A stretch of 47,500 bases of DNA from Bugula neritina. Its lineage: Eukaryota > Bryozoa > Gymnolaemata > Cheilostomatida > Bugulidae. A program made the translations under genes and the position numbers. Every line of letters starts with the position of its first letter. Position 1 is the stretch's first letter. Below, piece after piece: positions 1 through 13,100 of this stretch. The notes beneath the pieces are model-generated. The model saw nothing but the letters and a program-made list of their open reading frames with translations, did no database searches and was not told where the DNA came from. The stretch spans positions 4,654,128 to 4,701,627 of the forward strand of contig OZ037771.1 of NCBI GenBank assembly GCA_964035545.1, given 5' to 3'.

Positions 1-181
1 GTGATTAAAATGTGACTTTTAAAGTGTGAAACAGTAAAAAACATCAGCAACAGTTGAAAGAATAAAATTATCTTTACAGATAATTACCACATACATAGCG
101 TAACCTTTAAAATGCTGACCATCTCACTTGAGGCTTTAAGTTTTTAGTAATAAAATAAATTTAATCTCTTGCAACGCTTAC

Positions 182-2442
182 CTGGAGAACTTTGGTAGGA
201 TTGTTGAGAGCCGGTGGAGTTGGAACAGTTTGAACATAGAGGTGGAGAGGAGGCATACCTGTATCAGGTATCAACGCAACCTGTTGATGTGTCAGGCCAT
301 CATCTGCATAGCTGGCCCAGCTTATGCTGAAGTGACCCTGAGAATTATATTGTAATATAAAAAACTGTAAAACTTTTGTGTATTATAGGATATTGTATAA
401 TAACATACTTAGGTTGTATATACGTTATAATATAACTTGATATATTGCTTAGTATGCTGTATAAAATGCATGACATACAATATATAGATAGTATATTAAA
501 TATGTTATATGCTATATTCTATAACTTATATAAAATAATTGTTTTTAGCATATTACAATAAAATGAATTTGTCTAAAAATACATCATATGTGGTACAGTA
601 TAAAATACTTTTACAAGTAATTTTTATTTAAATTTCAAATTATTTTGCTAGAAAGTTTGCACATCATGTAATAAATTTTACTCTAAATTTCTCATAAGCA
701 TAGCTAACATTTTCTATGATAACAGAATATTTCAATGCAAAAAACTGTTGTGAAGCTCTGTACTGGTGATATTGAGATTTAAGCCATCTTTTCTCAAATA
801 TTCTATGATTGCATGCAATATTAATTACTTTATATTTTAATTATAGCAGTCAAACATAAAAAGCACATTATTACATTTCACTTTCTGCAATGCGAATATG
901 CAAACATTTATGGCCAATAATACAACTTCCACTAAAAGCACCTGTTACTGAAATTAACAGAGCAATATAAATTCTGTAATATAAAATATTCTTAGACTCA
1001 GGAAACTATGAACGCTATTTTTAGTTACAAGAAGAGTGGAGTTCTACATCTATATACCATGTTATATGCTGGCAGGTGTGGCTATACTTACTGGGTTCAA
1101 AGGATTCAGATGGTTGACATTTTGTTGAAATATCACCGTGTAGTTATCATTCTGTCTACAACAAAGAAAAAATTTGTTTAGATAAATGACAGACTTTCAT
1201 TGTTATTAGATTTTACCTAGCTGCATGGTTTTCTAAACATTTTTTTTTTGTAAATTACTTATTAGAACAAAATAGCAGCATATTTTGCTTGAATAGTGAA
1301 TATTAATCAGTTATTCCACTGAGTTATGACATTGTTAGTTGTCAGAGACTCTTCTTAGAAAATTGAAGTGAGATTATATTTTTTCCTGTAAACTGAATGT
1401 TAATTATTTTGTACTCTTTGAATTTTAAACTCAATAGTTCTAGACTACTACAACTAAAGAAATGAATCTAGTTTTACATCCTGCATATATAGGCTTTTAC
1501 TATATGGAACACATTTTACGTATATAATATATTATTTATACAGTACAGCTACCTGTGCAGGAGTATTCTTTATATAGAATGTTATAATAATATATGCTTA
1601 GAATACATTTCATATTACATACATATTTTGATGTTTTACTCATCATTGTTAATGCAGGTACTGAGGCTTTGATGTCACACAAACTGGTTCACCTGAAGAC
1701 CTAATTTTGATACTTTTTATAAGCAGGTATAATAATAGCTTTGAGAGCTTATTATAACATGTTATGAACAGATTGATTCTACATACTACTTTCAGTGGTC
1801 AGCATGCTATAAAATCATATGTAGACATAATACTACTCATCTTACTTTATCATTAGTTGAGGGGGCTCTGTTGGACGTCCCCCACATGGAGCTGTCCTGA
1901 GGAAACAGTTTTGTGCAGCTAAAAGAATAGGAAGTTGTCAACTAGTACCAAAGAAATTTCTCATAATAATTAGGAGTTGTCAAATCTGCAAGTTTTTAGG
2001 AAAGCACAATTTTTGAATGGCAATTTTTTCCAGTATATATGGTATTGTACCCCTTTCGATGCCTACACCATTAAGTGCAAAGGTATATGAAATTCTAAGT
2101 ATATGTTATAGATAATGTTCTAGTGAAATATCATATACTATCGATGCAAAAAGTAATTTTTTATTGCAATTGAAAAATACATGAAAACAGTGGGAAATTT
2201 GTTTTCAATTTTCTACTCTATCAGCCAAGTTTTTGCTAAAAAGTGTCAACTTAAATTTAAAACATAGAGAGAAACAAAAACACTGAAATAGAAAATAGCT
2301 CAACAAAAATAAGACTATTAAAGTTTACTTTACCTGGCTTATTAAGACCTTCTATGGACCCTCTTTGGTGAGGATTCACTAAACAGAGATGACCCGAAGC
2401 CAAGGCCACACAGCAAACAAAGACTAAGACACTCTTACACAT
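182..2442 (-). CDS. Secreted BIM1/X325-like small protein, copy A (3' exon outside window)
   Basis: Coding exons on the minus strand: 2442-2334, 1918-1846, an exon ending at about 1088 that begins just after the acceptor near 1158, and 337-182. All junctions have GT/AG ends and the joined frame stays open. The start is the ATG at 2442, which opens a hydrophobic signal peptide (MCKSVLVFVCCVALASG). Predicted cleavage leaves His as the first mature residue (HLCLVNPHQRG). Further conserved pieces are NCFLRTAPCGGRP, a VNHLNP loop with a second His, and SWASYADDG. The last exon, which in the neighbouring copy encodes YYQCADV, is absent here and should lie left of base 1. An N-terminal His after a signal peptide, a CGG motif and a C-terminal Y-Q-C-A-D-V resemble fungal BIM1/X325 copper-binding proteins. 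The animal function is unknown, so this is family resemblance rather than proven activity. Confidence 0.8.
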
Positions 2443-4594
2443 CCTGACAATTATAGTACTGCCTGTGCACTGCCCACTGATGTTCACGTCTTTCCTTCAC
2501 AGACTGAAATGACAGACCGCAGCAGTTTGTCCTTAACCTATAGAGTGAATCCCATGCCCTACTGATCTACTCACTACATTTATATTGCTGGTATCATATT
2601 GGTGGTTTTGATATATAGGTCACATGTTACTCTCTACACCAGCACTTTATTTTAGGCTAAAAGATGCTCTATGTTTTATAAATAAATTTTTAAAGTGTAA
2701 TTTTCAATGTTACTTTGTTTAACATTTGCTTTCTCCATAACATTGAAAAATATTCAAAGCAATAATATTATATTTATAATTATAATTTATAATTGTAATT
2801 ATATATACTTATATAACAAAGTGCATTGTATACATGTTCAAGCAAAAAGACCCACTTTATAATTGACAGATGTAAGCTATCTATATATTAATATACCTTT
2901 CTAATGTACTTCTTAATGAAATAGTACAAATTATAATAAAAAACTATATGATACCATATATATGCTGCAACATATTATATAATATGTTGTGAGTATATTT
3001 TGCATATTGCAGTATACTGTTTATATATGCATTTATATATACATGTCCCATCACCTTATAATTATAGCATTAGAATGCTCACTAGTGCACGTCATCATTG
3101 TATTACATGAGAAAATCTTAGTAAACTTTTTATGAAACAATAACTTACTATAACTACAAATCAAAATAAATTTGTGATTTTCAATTTGCAACCATTATAA
3201 AACTTGAAAAAATTTTTATTTACATAACTAAAGAAAGTTTGCAAATTGACAAAAAATTGTTCTAGTTAACACCCATACTAATTATAACTACCAGCTATTT
3301 TCAATCAAAAAGTTGAGTTATCTGGAAAAAATTTTTTATTATGCTAGCTTGCATTACAAAAGCAATCTTTCGAATTTTCTTTAGCAGTCTAGTTTTAGCT
3401 ATAGTCGTTCATCAATTATAACTTTCCTTATGCGATCACTTACTTAAAGTGCATCAAATAGAATCTCAGCAATTAATTAAGACGCTTGCAGAGCTTTAAA
3501 TTGTGTAATGAGTTATTTCCCTTTGTTCTAAATTTTATGTGATTATAGAACTGTTTTTTTTATATAATATTATGTGTTATTGTTTTAAGAACATCTGATT
3601 AAGAAGAGTAAATTAAACTGTTGAAATAGTCATGTATTGCTAATTTAGAAAGTGGTTTGAAAGAAGATATGACAAAGTCAAATCAACTGAAACTAAGTAA
3701 TTTTTACAGATAATTATACTAACAAAATAAAATTGATATTTGAAAGTTTTAAGACACCATTTTATTGAGTTGTGCTGAAAGTATTTTTTCTATTTCAAGT
3801 TCCTATTTTTTTAATTTGTTAATTTTTTTACAAAATGAAACTTGAAGTTTACCAGTTGACAGAAATAATTAAAACAGCATAGGGTAGAGCAGAATGCATT
3901 TTACATAGAAGTGAGGTAATTTGATTTCCTTACATTTGCAAGAACATATAAATTAATTGGCCAGTCGCATTTGATATAATAAAACAAGCGCTAAAATTTT
4001 TTTTGATACTGTTTGAGATGGAGTAATAGCACAACCTATAATTTATTTTTCAGAACAAAAGATTTGCAAAATCACATTGATGATCTTAAATCAGCTGTAA
4101 AAAGGCTTTTTGTTTGCGATTATTACTTGTAAATTTTAGCAGTTTCTGGTATGTGAGCCAATGGTGCATTAAACAATATTTGTGAAATTCTTTTACACAT
4201 TTAAAAATGATAAAATTAGCTGCACGAATGTTGATAACAGATTTACATGTATTTCATTCTTATTTTTTAACTAGAACCGGTTTTTGTAATGACATTTATA
4301 ATTATAGCTACCACATGCATGATTAAAATAATTATATTGCCTTTATTACGAATAAAAGCACAAAACACATAATAGTTGTTAAAGGAAATTAACATGATTG
4401 AGCATTACTATACCTATTACCTGTTATAAAGAGTTTTAAATATATTTGTTAAAAGTTATTAGCAACATTATAATTGTAAAAATTTACATAACGAATCAGG
4501 TATGTATAATACTTGGTATACTAGGTATATATAAAGCTGTTTACTAAATATGCTGTAACTTTGTGAATGAAACTTTGTAGCCCTTTCAATCATA
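2443..4594. other. Intergenic region between the two BIM1-like genes
   Basis: AT-rich, no convincing coding exon on either strand. It must contain the promoter and 5' UTR of copy A (just above 2442) and the 3' UTR of copy B. A TTTATT at 4342-4347, reading AATAAA on the minus strand, is about 250 nt past the copy B stop and is a plausible poly(A) signal. Confidence 0.5.
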
Positions 4595-7127
4595 TCAATA
4601 CACTTCTACGTCTGCACATTGGTAATATGGACCAAAACCTGGACTATTGGTAACATAGGTGACCTACAAGATGAACCACACATGTTATATACAACAGAGA
4701 AGGATATCTATTTAGACAATAACCTTTCTCCTCTTATGCAATACATTTCAGAGCAAATAAACTTATTTTTACAAACTTTGATCTTTGCTTAATTGCTTTA
4801 CGATATAAAAGGGCAATATACTGTTAGAAGAACATTCTACTGTTTTTAGCTGTTGTATGATATAGATTTGACAGAACAATTTTCTATAAAATTTTGATCA
4901 ACCAGGTGTTTGTAAAAAAGCACCGACATACATTATCAGTCCTAATTGTTGAGTATTTGTTCGTTATAATTGCATGGTATATTAAGTCTGTAAAAACATT
5001 TTATAATAATTTGCAAATCATGACTGAAATGAAGTGAATTACTGAGAAAATTTTAAGATTGTTAGCATAAAATAGTTTATAACTTATTCTACCAATCATT
5101 ATTATAGATAAGGGAAGTTCCACAATTATTTATTTTGTTAGTTTTTAAATTATTCTACAACTTTTTTTCTATTCTCAATAAATTTTCAATTCTTCAGAGC
5201 CAACATAAATAAAGTTAAACTCAAATTTTTGCAACTCTCTCAGTGTAAGGCAACAAATATTGTAATATTTGAGTTACCTGGAGAACTTTGAATGGGTTGT
5301 TCATAGCTGGTGGAGTGGCCACATTCTCTGTGTAGAGGTAGAGGTAAGGTTTACCTGTGTCAGGTATACGGGCCACCTCCATATGACTAACTGAACCATC
5401 GTCTTCGTAGCTCGCCCAGATAATGGTGAAATAACCCTAAACATAGTGTTTAGACTAAATAATTTTATTATACGAAATTGAACTTATTAATAGATTCTAT
5501 TGTTTTAACTTTGGTTGAGAGGCTATTTATCAGCAGCTAGAAACTTCTTTATGAAAACTTTTCTATGTAGAAGCCAACCATTTAATCTTTACAAATACGT
5601 TTGGGACACAATTATTTTTTAAAAAATGCGTTTTTGAGGCAAACCCTACATAAAGCTTGCTTCACTCAATCTTTTATATTAATCATTAGATGTGTGTGGT
5701 GTTTATGGTAAGGCTGTTGATTTGAAATGTATAGATTATATAATATTTGAACCGTATAAATGCAAGTAGTCTTTTTATATATGCACTCATATAGTATACA
5801 TCACTTAAATATACAGTATACAGTATACCATAAAATATATGAAATATGTACTTATACTATACAAACTTTTTTAGGATTCTTACAGTGTCGCTATGATGAT
5901 TCTCATTAATAGTAAAACTGAAAGCCCTAAGCAGCAAACTATCGACAAGTTATAATTTAGAGAAAAAATAAATTTTAATATATTTACCGGGTTGAGAGGG
6001 TTTCGATGGTTGACATTCTGTTGAAATATTACGGTGTAAGTGTCATTTTGCCTACAAAAACAAGCTTGTAGTGTAACTCAATATAAGTCATTTATATTTA
6101 TTAAATTTTTCTAGCCTAATTTGTTTATTGATTGCAGATAATGCTGAAAACTATTTTTTTATATTAAAAAAGCTGTTGAAACATTTATAAACAAAATTAA
6201 AAATATTAAGTAGATATATTTTTGTCACAATATAAGTTTTTCAAATTTAATATTAGAATGCAAGATATTTATAAGATATTGTTATTACTATGTATATTCT
6301 AGCTACCAAAAATACACAGCTGTTGGTAATAACTCCAGTATAAAAAATAACCTAATTGTCTTACATATTTACTATCATAGTTTTAATCAAATGTTTCAAA
6401 CCAATTCAGATAAATTTTTAAAAGCTACAACCCTTAAAAGCATAAAGGGTTTGTATAATTTGAAAAAACTGATTTAAAAGGAAAGTTTCTTACTTAATTT
6501 TTATCTGAGGTGGTTGAAGCGGACGTCCTCCACAAGGAGCTGTTTTCAGGAAACAGTTCTGTGCAGCTGAAGAAGATATTAATAAAGATGTTGACAGAAA
6601 CATTTCAAATGCTAATAAATCTAAATATTTTATATGACAAAATTTTTATTACATTTTTGTGGTTTAATTTATTTTAAAAACTAAAACCCATATAGTATTA
6701 TTTACAGTTTCCCCCTTCCCCCCTTGAAAAAAATAATGATATACTAATAATTTATTTAAAGACTATAAAATATTATGCCTTTGTCATAACCACGGCTTAT
6801 AAGTACCAACTTCTAATGCAATGGAAAGCTAGCTGTGAATATTTTGAACATACAAAAAAGAGCCATAAATAAACATAATATGCTCAAGATACAAATAACT
6901 AGTAACAGGCTGGGTATTTCTGTGATATAATTTATATACTAGGTTAAAAGTGTGCAACACAACACTATATCAAAACCAATGCAAAGTTGAAAGAGCTAGT
7001 TTACATTATTAAGCTCACCTGGCTTATTAAGACCTTCCAGGGAACCTCTCTGGTGCGGGTTGACTAAACAGAGATGACCAGAAGCTGCTGCCACACAACA
7101 CACCAACAACACTAGACTTTGATACAT
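4595..7127 (-). CDS. Secreted BIM1/X325-like small protein, copy B (complete)
   Basis: Five exons on the minus strand: 7127-7019, 6566-6494, 6051-5988, 5436-5278 and 4663-4595. The spliced CDS is 474 nt, giving 157 aa. Residues 1-17 form a signal peptide ending ASG, so His18 becomes the mature N-terminus (HLCLVNPHQRG). Cys20, Cys41, Cys48 and Cys151 are four cysteines likely to pair. Residues 45-52 read TAPCGGRP, His76 lies in FQQNVNHRNP, Asp94-95 lie in ASYEDDG, and the protein ends YYQCADVEVY. Fungal BIM1/X325 proteins show the same order (mature His1, R-G, CGG, YQCADV) and bind copper through His1, a second His and an acidic residue. Here His18 with His76 or His26 and an Asp are candidates by inference. 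Exon phases match copy A exactly, so the two are tandem duplicates. No transmembrane segment follows the signal peptide, so secretion is expected. Confidence 0.87.
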
Positions 7128-7246
7128 GCTGACAACAACTTTAAATCTTATTAAGAATTCTTTAAATTTTTAATATAATTTGCGCTGTTGCTATGTTCCT
7201 GGTTGAAACCAAGTAAGATTGAGACTAGGGCAAAAGAGGCTAACCT

Positions 7247-7271
7247 TATATATATATATATATATATATAT
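7247..7271. repeat. (TA)n microsatellite upstream of BIM1-like copy B
   Basis: About 12 TA units, 120 nt upstream of the copy B start codon, so within or next to its promoter. An open frame crossing it is a repeat artefact. Confidence 0.9.
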
Positions 7272-9978
7272 GTATGCGTTTAGGGCCAATTCACACAGGG
7301 CATATTCTCCGTTGATACCTGTAATTATAGCGGTTCGGTTATGTAATTTCTCGTTGTGACATATTTTAAAGACTTCCTGTGTCATACTTCCTGTGATAGT
7401 TGATGCGGGTACTAGTCATGTTAATTTTAGAAATTTTTTAGCTGATTGGAGGAAATGAAGCCAATGAATAGGCTGCTAACACCTAGAGCGCTGTTGAAGG
7501 GTAGCGACTTTATTGGTGTTTAAGGAAAAGAGAAGTCTTCAACTAAAATTGAGTAGAAAGCTAATTTCCTGATCTACGATGGTTTTTTTGTGCAGTAATA
7601 CTGGGATAGAATTTGTTTGTATAGTAAGGTACTTTTGTTTGAGAATGTTTTCAAATTTATTTAAGACTTTATAAAATCACCATTGTTAACATTATTACCT
7701 GTGCCATTTTTACCTGTGCACTTTCATTAGTGCCATTTTTACCTAAAAGCATTTACAATATATATAGGCAGAAGCTACAAATAACTAAAAGCTCGTGGAC
7801 AAAGTCTAAGAGTCGGCGACTGAATATTGCTCATGCAAAGGTGCTGGTAGAATAACACCTATTGAAGCCAGATAGAAAATGAAAGGGAGTTACCAGCATG
7901 TTATTCATTAGTTATTGCCAGGTAACGGGTAACGTGTTCTGATTATTAAAGGTTTGAACAATCGCATATTTAAGTGAAATTGTTTTACTGGTGTCTATTT
8001 GAATTGTATATATTATATGCCTTTGCTTACTGCACCTTCCTGAATCTCATGACTAATTGATATATATGCGAATGATACCAAAATTTTATAGCTACTCAGA
8101 AATAATTTAACTGTATAGTTGGTCTTTTATTGCACTAAAGGTATCTAGATGTCTAAAGATATAGTTGAAATGTGTTTTGTTACCTACTCTATGTGTCTAG
8201 CAAAAGTAGTTGACACAGAATAAAATTAATACAAACTGGTTTGCGTAAAATAAGAAGTTTGAGAAATGCAAAGGAGCATTTGTATTATAGAATGGAATAA
8301 AATGAAGGTTGACAGGTAATAATTTTTTCTAGTAAAATATTTGTGAATGTACATAATAAAACTATCTATATAACATAATTTATGTGCAGTAAAATCTGTA
8401 GCATAGTATTGCAAATGCTATAAATTACTAGATATTACTAGTGAAATGTTTCAACTACAAAAACTGTTAACAACAGAGACCTTTAAAGTTAACAAGATTT
8501 AAAATATTGGTTTTGCCTTAGTTTAGAAAATGAATATTTTATTACATAACCAAACAGGTGTAGTTGCTACTAGAACCAGTGCTTTTTGAAAAAAGCTGCA
8601 AGTTTTCTGCACATACCACAGCATTAAGCTCTTATAGTAAACCATTTCTTTAACCTCAAAGTCAACTGACTAAAGAACAACTTTTTTTATAACTAAACTT
8701 TGCTATGTTAAACTTCATGCAGAAAGATTAAGGCTCTTTTAATTTGTAAATTACATTTATTTTCTTAGATTTGAGCTAGTAGCCAGAAAGCCAAAGATCA
8801 TTTTCTGGAATTTTCTTTGATCTAATTAAACAAATATGTACGGCCAGCCATGATGGTACTATGCAACCAGTATCTTAATTTCGTCTTCTTTGATGTATCA
8901 TTAGAACAAAGATATTTCCTGTGTTAGTTTCTTTAACGACGACTTTCCTACCCGCAATGTATAGTTACTTTCTTATCTGTACTACATTTTGCCATACATT
9001 CTGGTTGTTAATACGTGACTATAAGCATGTTCATAGTATGAAATTAAAAAAAGTTTTATGTAGACATGGCGACAACATTGAAACACAAATATACAAGCAC
9101 ACGCACACACACATGCACATTAGATGAAACTGAATTATTCCAAGGTACTAGGTAGAAAGCCTCTTTTTATTTATTCAAATAAACCCATTTGTTTTTCAAA
9201 ACTGCTTCAATGTAAATTAAAGAATTAAAACAATATTTTCATTGAACGAAAAAAACACTTTATGGAATTATAGAAATTTTTGATGGAAATAGAAACTGTC
9301 TATAGAGATTGGGACAGTCTATAAAAATAGAAACACTAATTGATAAAACTAAACACAAGTAATAGACTAATGAAAGTAGTTTACAGAAATAAGGATATTG
9401 CTCGTAGAAAGAGAATGCAGTAAGCACCCTGTCCATAAAATTCTCATAGATCATAATGATACGAGTATAATAGTAATATAAACCCATCTCCAGAAACTGC
9501 AACGCCGTAGGGCTTGCAATTTGAAAGAAAAAACATCTTTTGGTAGAGCAGCAGCAAACAAAACCATTGTAGTTGCTAGTACTGCACCTGTGTATAGGTC
9601 ACCATGTAAGTCAATGTACAAAACAACTGTTTGGCTTTCATGCCGCTCATTGTCAAAATAACTTTTTATGAGTAGAAATGTGCGCATGTGAAAAGTTTTA
9701 GTATAATGTAATAATATTAGAGTCAATGATGTAGGATTTTAAGAAAATACTACTCTAAGAAAAAAATGAATTTTTTGTTAATGAAAACAAATCAATACTT
9801 GTTCTGCAGCAGCGATTTGATGTACGATATCTCAAATAGAAATTAAAAGCTCTTAACTTGAATCATAAACTTATATAGAAAAAATTCTGACTGCAAAATA
9901 ATATAAAATAAATTAAAATATTATGGAAAATTATTTATTAAAATAAGTAAGAAAGTTTAGTCTTGGTTTCACTTGTTA
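7272..9978. other. Intergenic region between copy B and transporter C
   Basis: Several short open frames occur, but none shows family similarity or is flanked by convincing splice sites with a partner. A short CA-rich stretch lies near 9100-9120. Only the far right end holds an identifiable element (the inverted-repeat unit at 9979). Confidence 0.45.
9934..9939 (-). terminator. Candidate poly(A) signal of transporter C
   Basis: AATAAA on the minus strand, about 190 nt past the stop codon at 10126. This would put the inverted-repeat element at 9979-10119 inside the 3' UTR. Such hexamers are common in AT-rich DNA. Confidence 0.35.
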
Positions 9979-10119
9979 GAAAATTGCTTTATGCAGCACA
10001 AAACTTGGGTTAACTGAGTGCAGTGGCTTCTGTTGGAGGTATGGAGTTTGAACAGATGCATAATATACAAACACTGTACTGAGTGAACCAAGACTTTGTG
10101 CTGCATTTAGCAATTATTC
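9979..10119. mobile_element. Short inverted-repeat element (MITE-like), copy 1
   Basis: The two ends are inverted copies: 9979-10014 (core TATGCAGCACAAAACTTGGG) and 10082-10119 (core TTGTGCTGCATTTAGCAATT). The reverse complement of the whole unit matches 22566-22703, so this is a dispersed family and not a local hairpin. It ends only 7 nt beyond the stop codon of transporter C. Confidence 0.65.
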
Positions 10120-10125
10120 ATTGTT

Positions 10126-13100
10126 TCAAACTGACTGCAGGCTATTCAGATCAGTCTGTGAGGTGGTGCTGTTCTCTTCATCTGTGCTGCTGCAGCTGCT
10201 GCTGTCGCTGATTAAACATTTAGATGTGGTTGTGTCTGGTTTTAGCAGGTGCCTTTTATACCTCATCCAGCTCATGTATGTAGAGAGCACCACCAGCTGC
10301 ATTGGTATTACTTTTCTTATAATGATTGCACACACAATATATGATATAAACACAAATGTTTGTAGTTTAGCCGCCTAACTCTATTATACAATAAAATGTA
10401 TAATATTAACTAAATTATTTGTATGCCTCATGCAATCTAAATGAGGCAATGTGTAACAATTATTTTAGTGGTGTAGGAAGCATTTTCTATAATAATCATG
10501 CTTGATACTATTAAGGAGTTGTCTTATTTGAGTCAAATATTGGCAAGTTGGAGTTATGCTATAGCCGGCATATAAAAATTGTCATATTACTGCAACTTAA
10601 TGTGAAGCCATCAATATCATAATAGTATAATGTAATAGGCTACTAATGCAGGTTTATACACTATAGCCTACTGACGTTACTATAAGAATGAGCATTTAAG
10701 CATTTATACAAAACTCTAGATACACTAACCATTATAACTCCAACACCAGAGAATGATGTCATGGTCCAGGTAAAACCTGAGTGATCAGTTATGACACCCG
10801 AAACCACTGGCCCAACCATGGAGCCTAAGCCACACCCGCTGTTCAATAACCCAGCTACCATTCCATACGTCTGTACGTTATCTCTTTCATGCCCATTCAA
10901 TCTATTAACAAGCTGAAAACTGAATAGCACAAAACTGTAAAAGTTTGAAATAAGCAATGACTGAGAGAACTACAAGCATGTGCTCTTAGCCTACTAATGA
11001 AAGCAGTGTTTTTAGATTATTTATTTAAAGCCATAGAAGCATGTATACTAATCACATCGATGGATTTTGTTGCGGTATAGTTTAAAGAATGTTGGATGAA
11101 CCGATAAAATGCGTTATATATAACAGCCAAAAGTAACTCACACTGCAAGTTGCAGTCCTGCAGGAAATGGCGGAATGTAAATACCAATTTGGATCAAATT
11201 CTCTATGGAAATCGCGACGACTGGTAGAGCCAAGTACCTGAAATAACAGCAATACATGATTGCTACCAGTAGAAAGAGTTGTGATCTGTACATTACATTA
11301 TATGCTACAACAGGCAAAAAACTGGTACCAGCTAAAATTTATATTTTTAAAATCAACAATGTGGTATAGCTACTTATTATTTAAATCATTATTTTTACGT
11401 AGAAATTTTTATAGATTTGTTTTTGTTCCAAATAATATAAAACTATTTATGGTAGATAATTTCAATGTAAAGCATAAATACATGTTTCAAAGTATGCAAT
11501 ATAATATTGAATTTTAATGTATGTGTTTAAGAATTTAAAAACTTACATTGAAATTCATTATTCTACATGTATAGACAACTCAAAAAATAAGCTAAATTTT
11601 GTTATACTTCTTCAAATATGTTTATTGGTAAACATTCCATATTTTGAAACTTTAAAAATTAATTTACACAATAATATTTCGAATAAGGCACAAAACGCTC
11701 TGACTGAGTCCATTACTAAAATAAATTAAACTAATTAATATTGGAAAAATAAATAGAAAGCTTATTGTTTATATTTAAACGTTTTTTTGTAGTAAAATTT
11801 TTTACAGTAAGCCAAGTTTAATAACTGCTTACATTTCTTTGTTTTCCTCACTTTTAACGAGTTATGCAGTTACATTTATAGTGAGTTTCCACCAACTTTC
11901 AGCAAAACTTTAAAGAGATGCTACGTGGAGTATAATTTGCTGAAACACCAATGTTTTTGCAGCAAAGGTGTAAATGCATTCTAAACATAATTCCCAAACT
12001 TCTGCTTACAGCAATACCTACTTGTGCTCATTGAATATAAAGTTCAGAATAGGAGAAGGGCCGGAAAGGAGGTTCATGATTATGGAAATGCACCATGCAC
12101 CAATCATCAGAGAAAACATGTAACCCTAAAATAAAACACACTGTATATGATTTTCATGCAGTTTCATACAAAGTTACAAAAAATAATCAGTTTTTAAGTT
12201 TTTAAATTGAGCTCAACTAGTGTATCTCAAGATTGCTAAAGATGTAATAAAATGCCTTAAATAGCAATAAGGTTTTAACTATAAACAGTAACCAATTTAA
12301 GTTTACCTTGTTCACAATTTATATTTACCTTGTTGACGAGTTTTGTCATTAGAGGACATCCTCCCATATAAAGAAGAGACCACAGACCAAACAGTAAACC
12401 AACAGTGGAGGTCTTTATGCCAAACTACATATGAATTATCACTTATAATATTAAATTAATAATAATTAAGTTATCAACAGGAGTCTACTGGTATGTTAAT
12501 AACTATGCTGAACTATATAAAATCTGCAAGGGCATGCAACTTTTCACATGGCAGTAACAATATAGCTGATGGTAATTGCATACAGATAAAAACTATCCCC
12601 CTGTTCACACATTGCCGTATCGTGCGCCGTAATGTAAAATATCAGCCATCTTTAATGTGTCCGTGCTGAGGTTTACAAAGTTCGCTATTAGGTAATATAT
12701 AATACACCTCATTGGACAATTTAATCCAATGAGCTGACGCAAAGGTTTTTCTGTCCAATAGCAACTCACCACAACTAGTTTGAATCAAGCAGTGCTTGAT
12801 CCTAACGTACCATAGCACCGTGCAGGAAGCTCAGACATTTGTAAAAATGGCTGATATTTTACGTTATGAGGTACGATAGGCAATGTGTGAACGGGGGGGG
12901 GGGGGGGGGTATTTTGCGATACAACAGTTTTGAAGCCAAAACTAGTACATTATAATACACTGATTTTATCTGTAAATCGCTGTTGCATAATGTATTAGAT
13001 TTTGGCATAATATTGTATGTTCTTGCTATTAAGAAGTTATGCTTTCCTTGCAACTTCTTATATAATGTAATCTTATAACTAAAAGATAGGAACACAACCA

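Noticed and set aside
7283-7440. Another copy of the TTCACAC MITE
   Set aside because: The left end (GGCCAATTCACACAGGG) looks right, but no inverse right end was found.
9451-9726. Minus-strand frame with a hydrophobic stretch (AVLATTMVLFAAALPKD)
   Set aside because: One hydrophobic segment only, no matching exon elsewhere, and not homologous to the transporter family; considered but not supportable as a gene.
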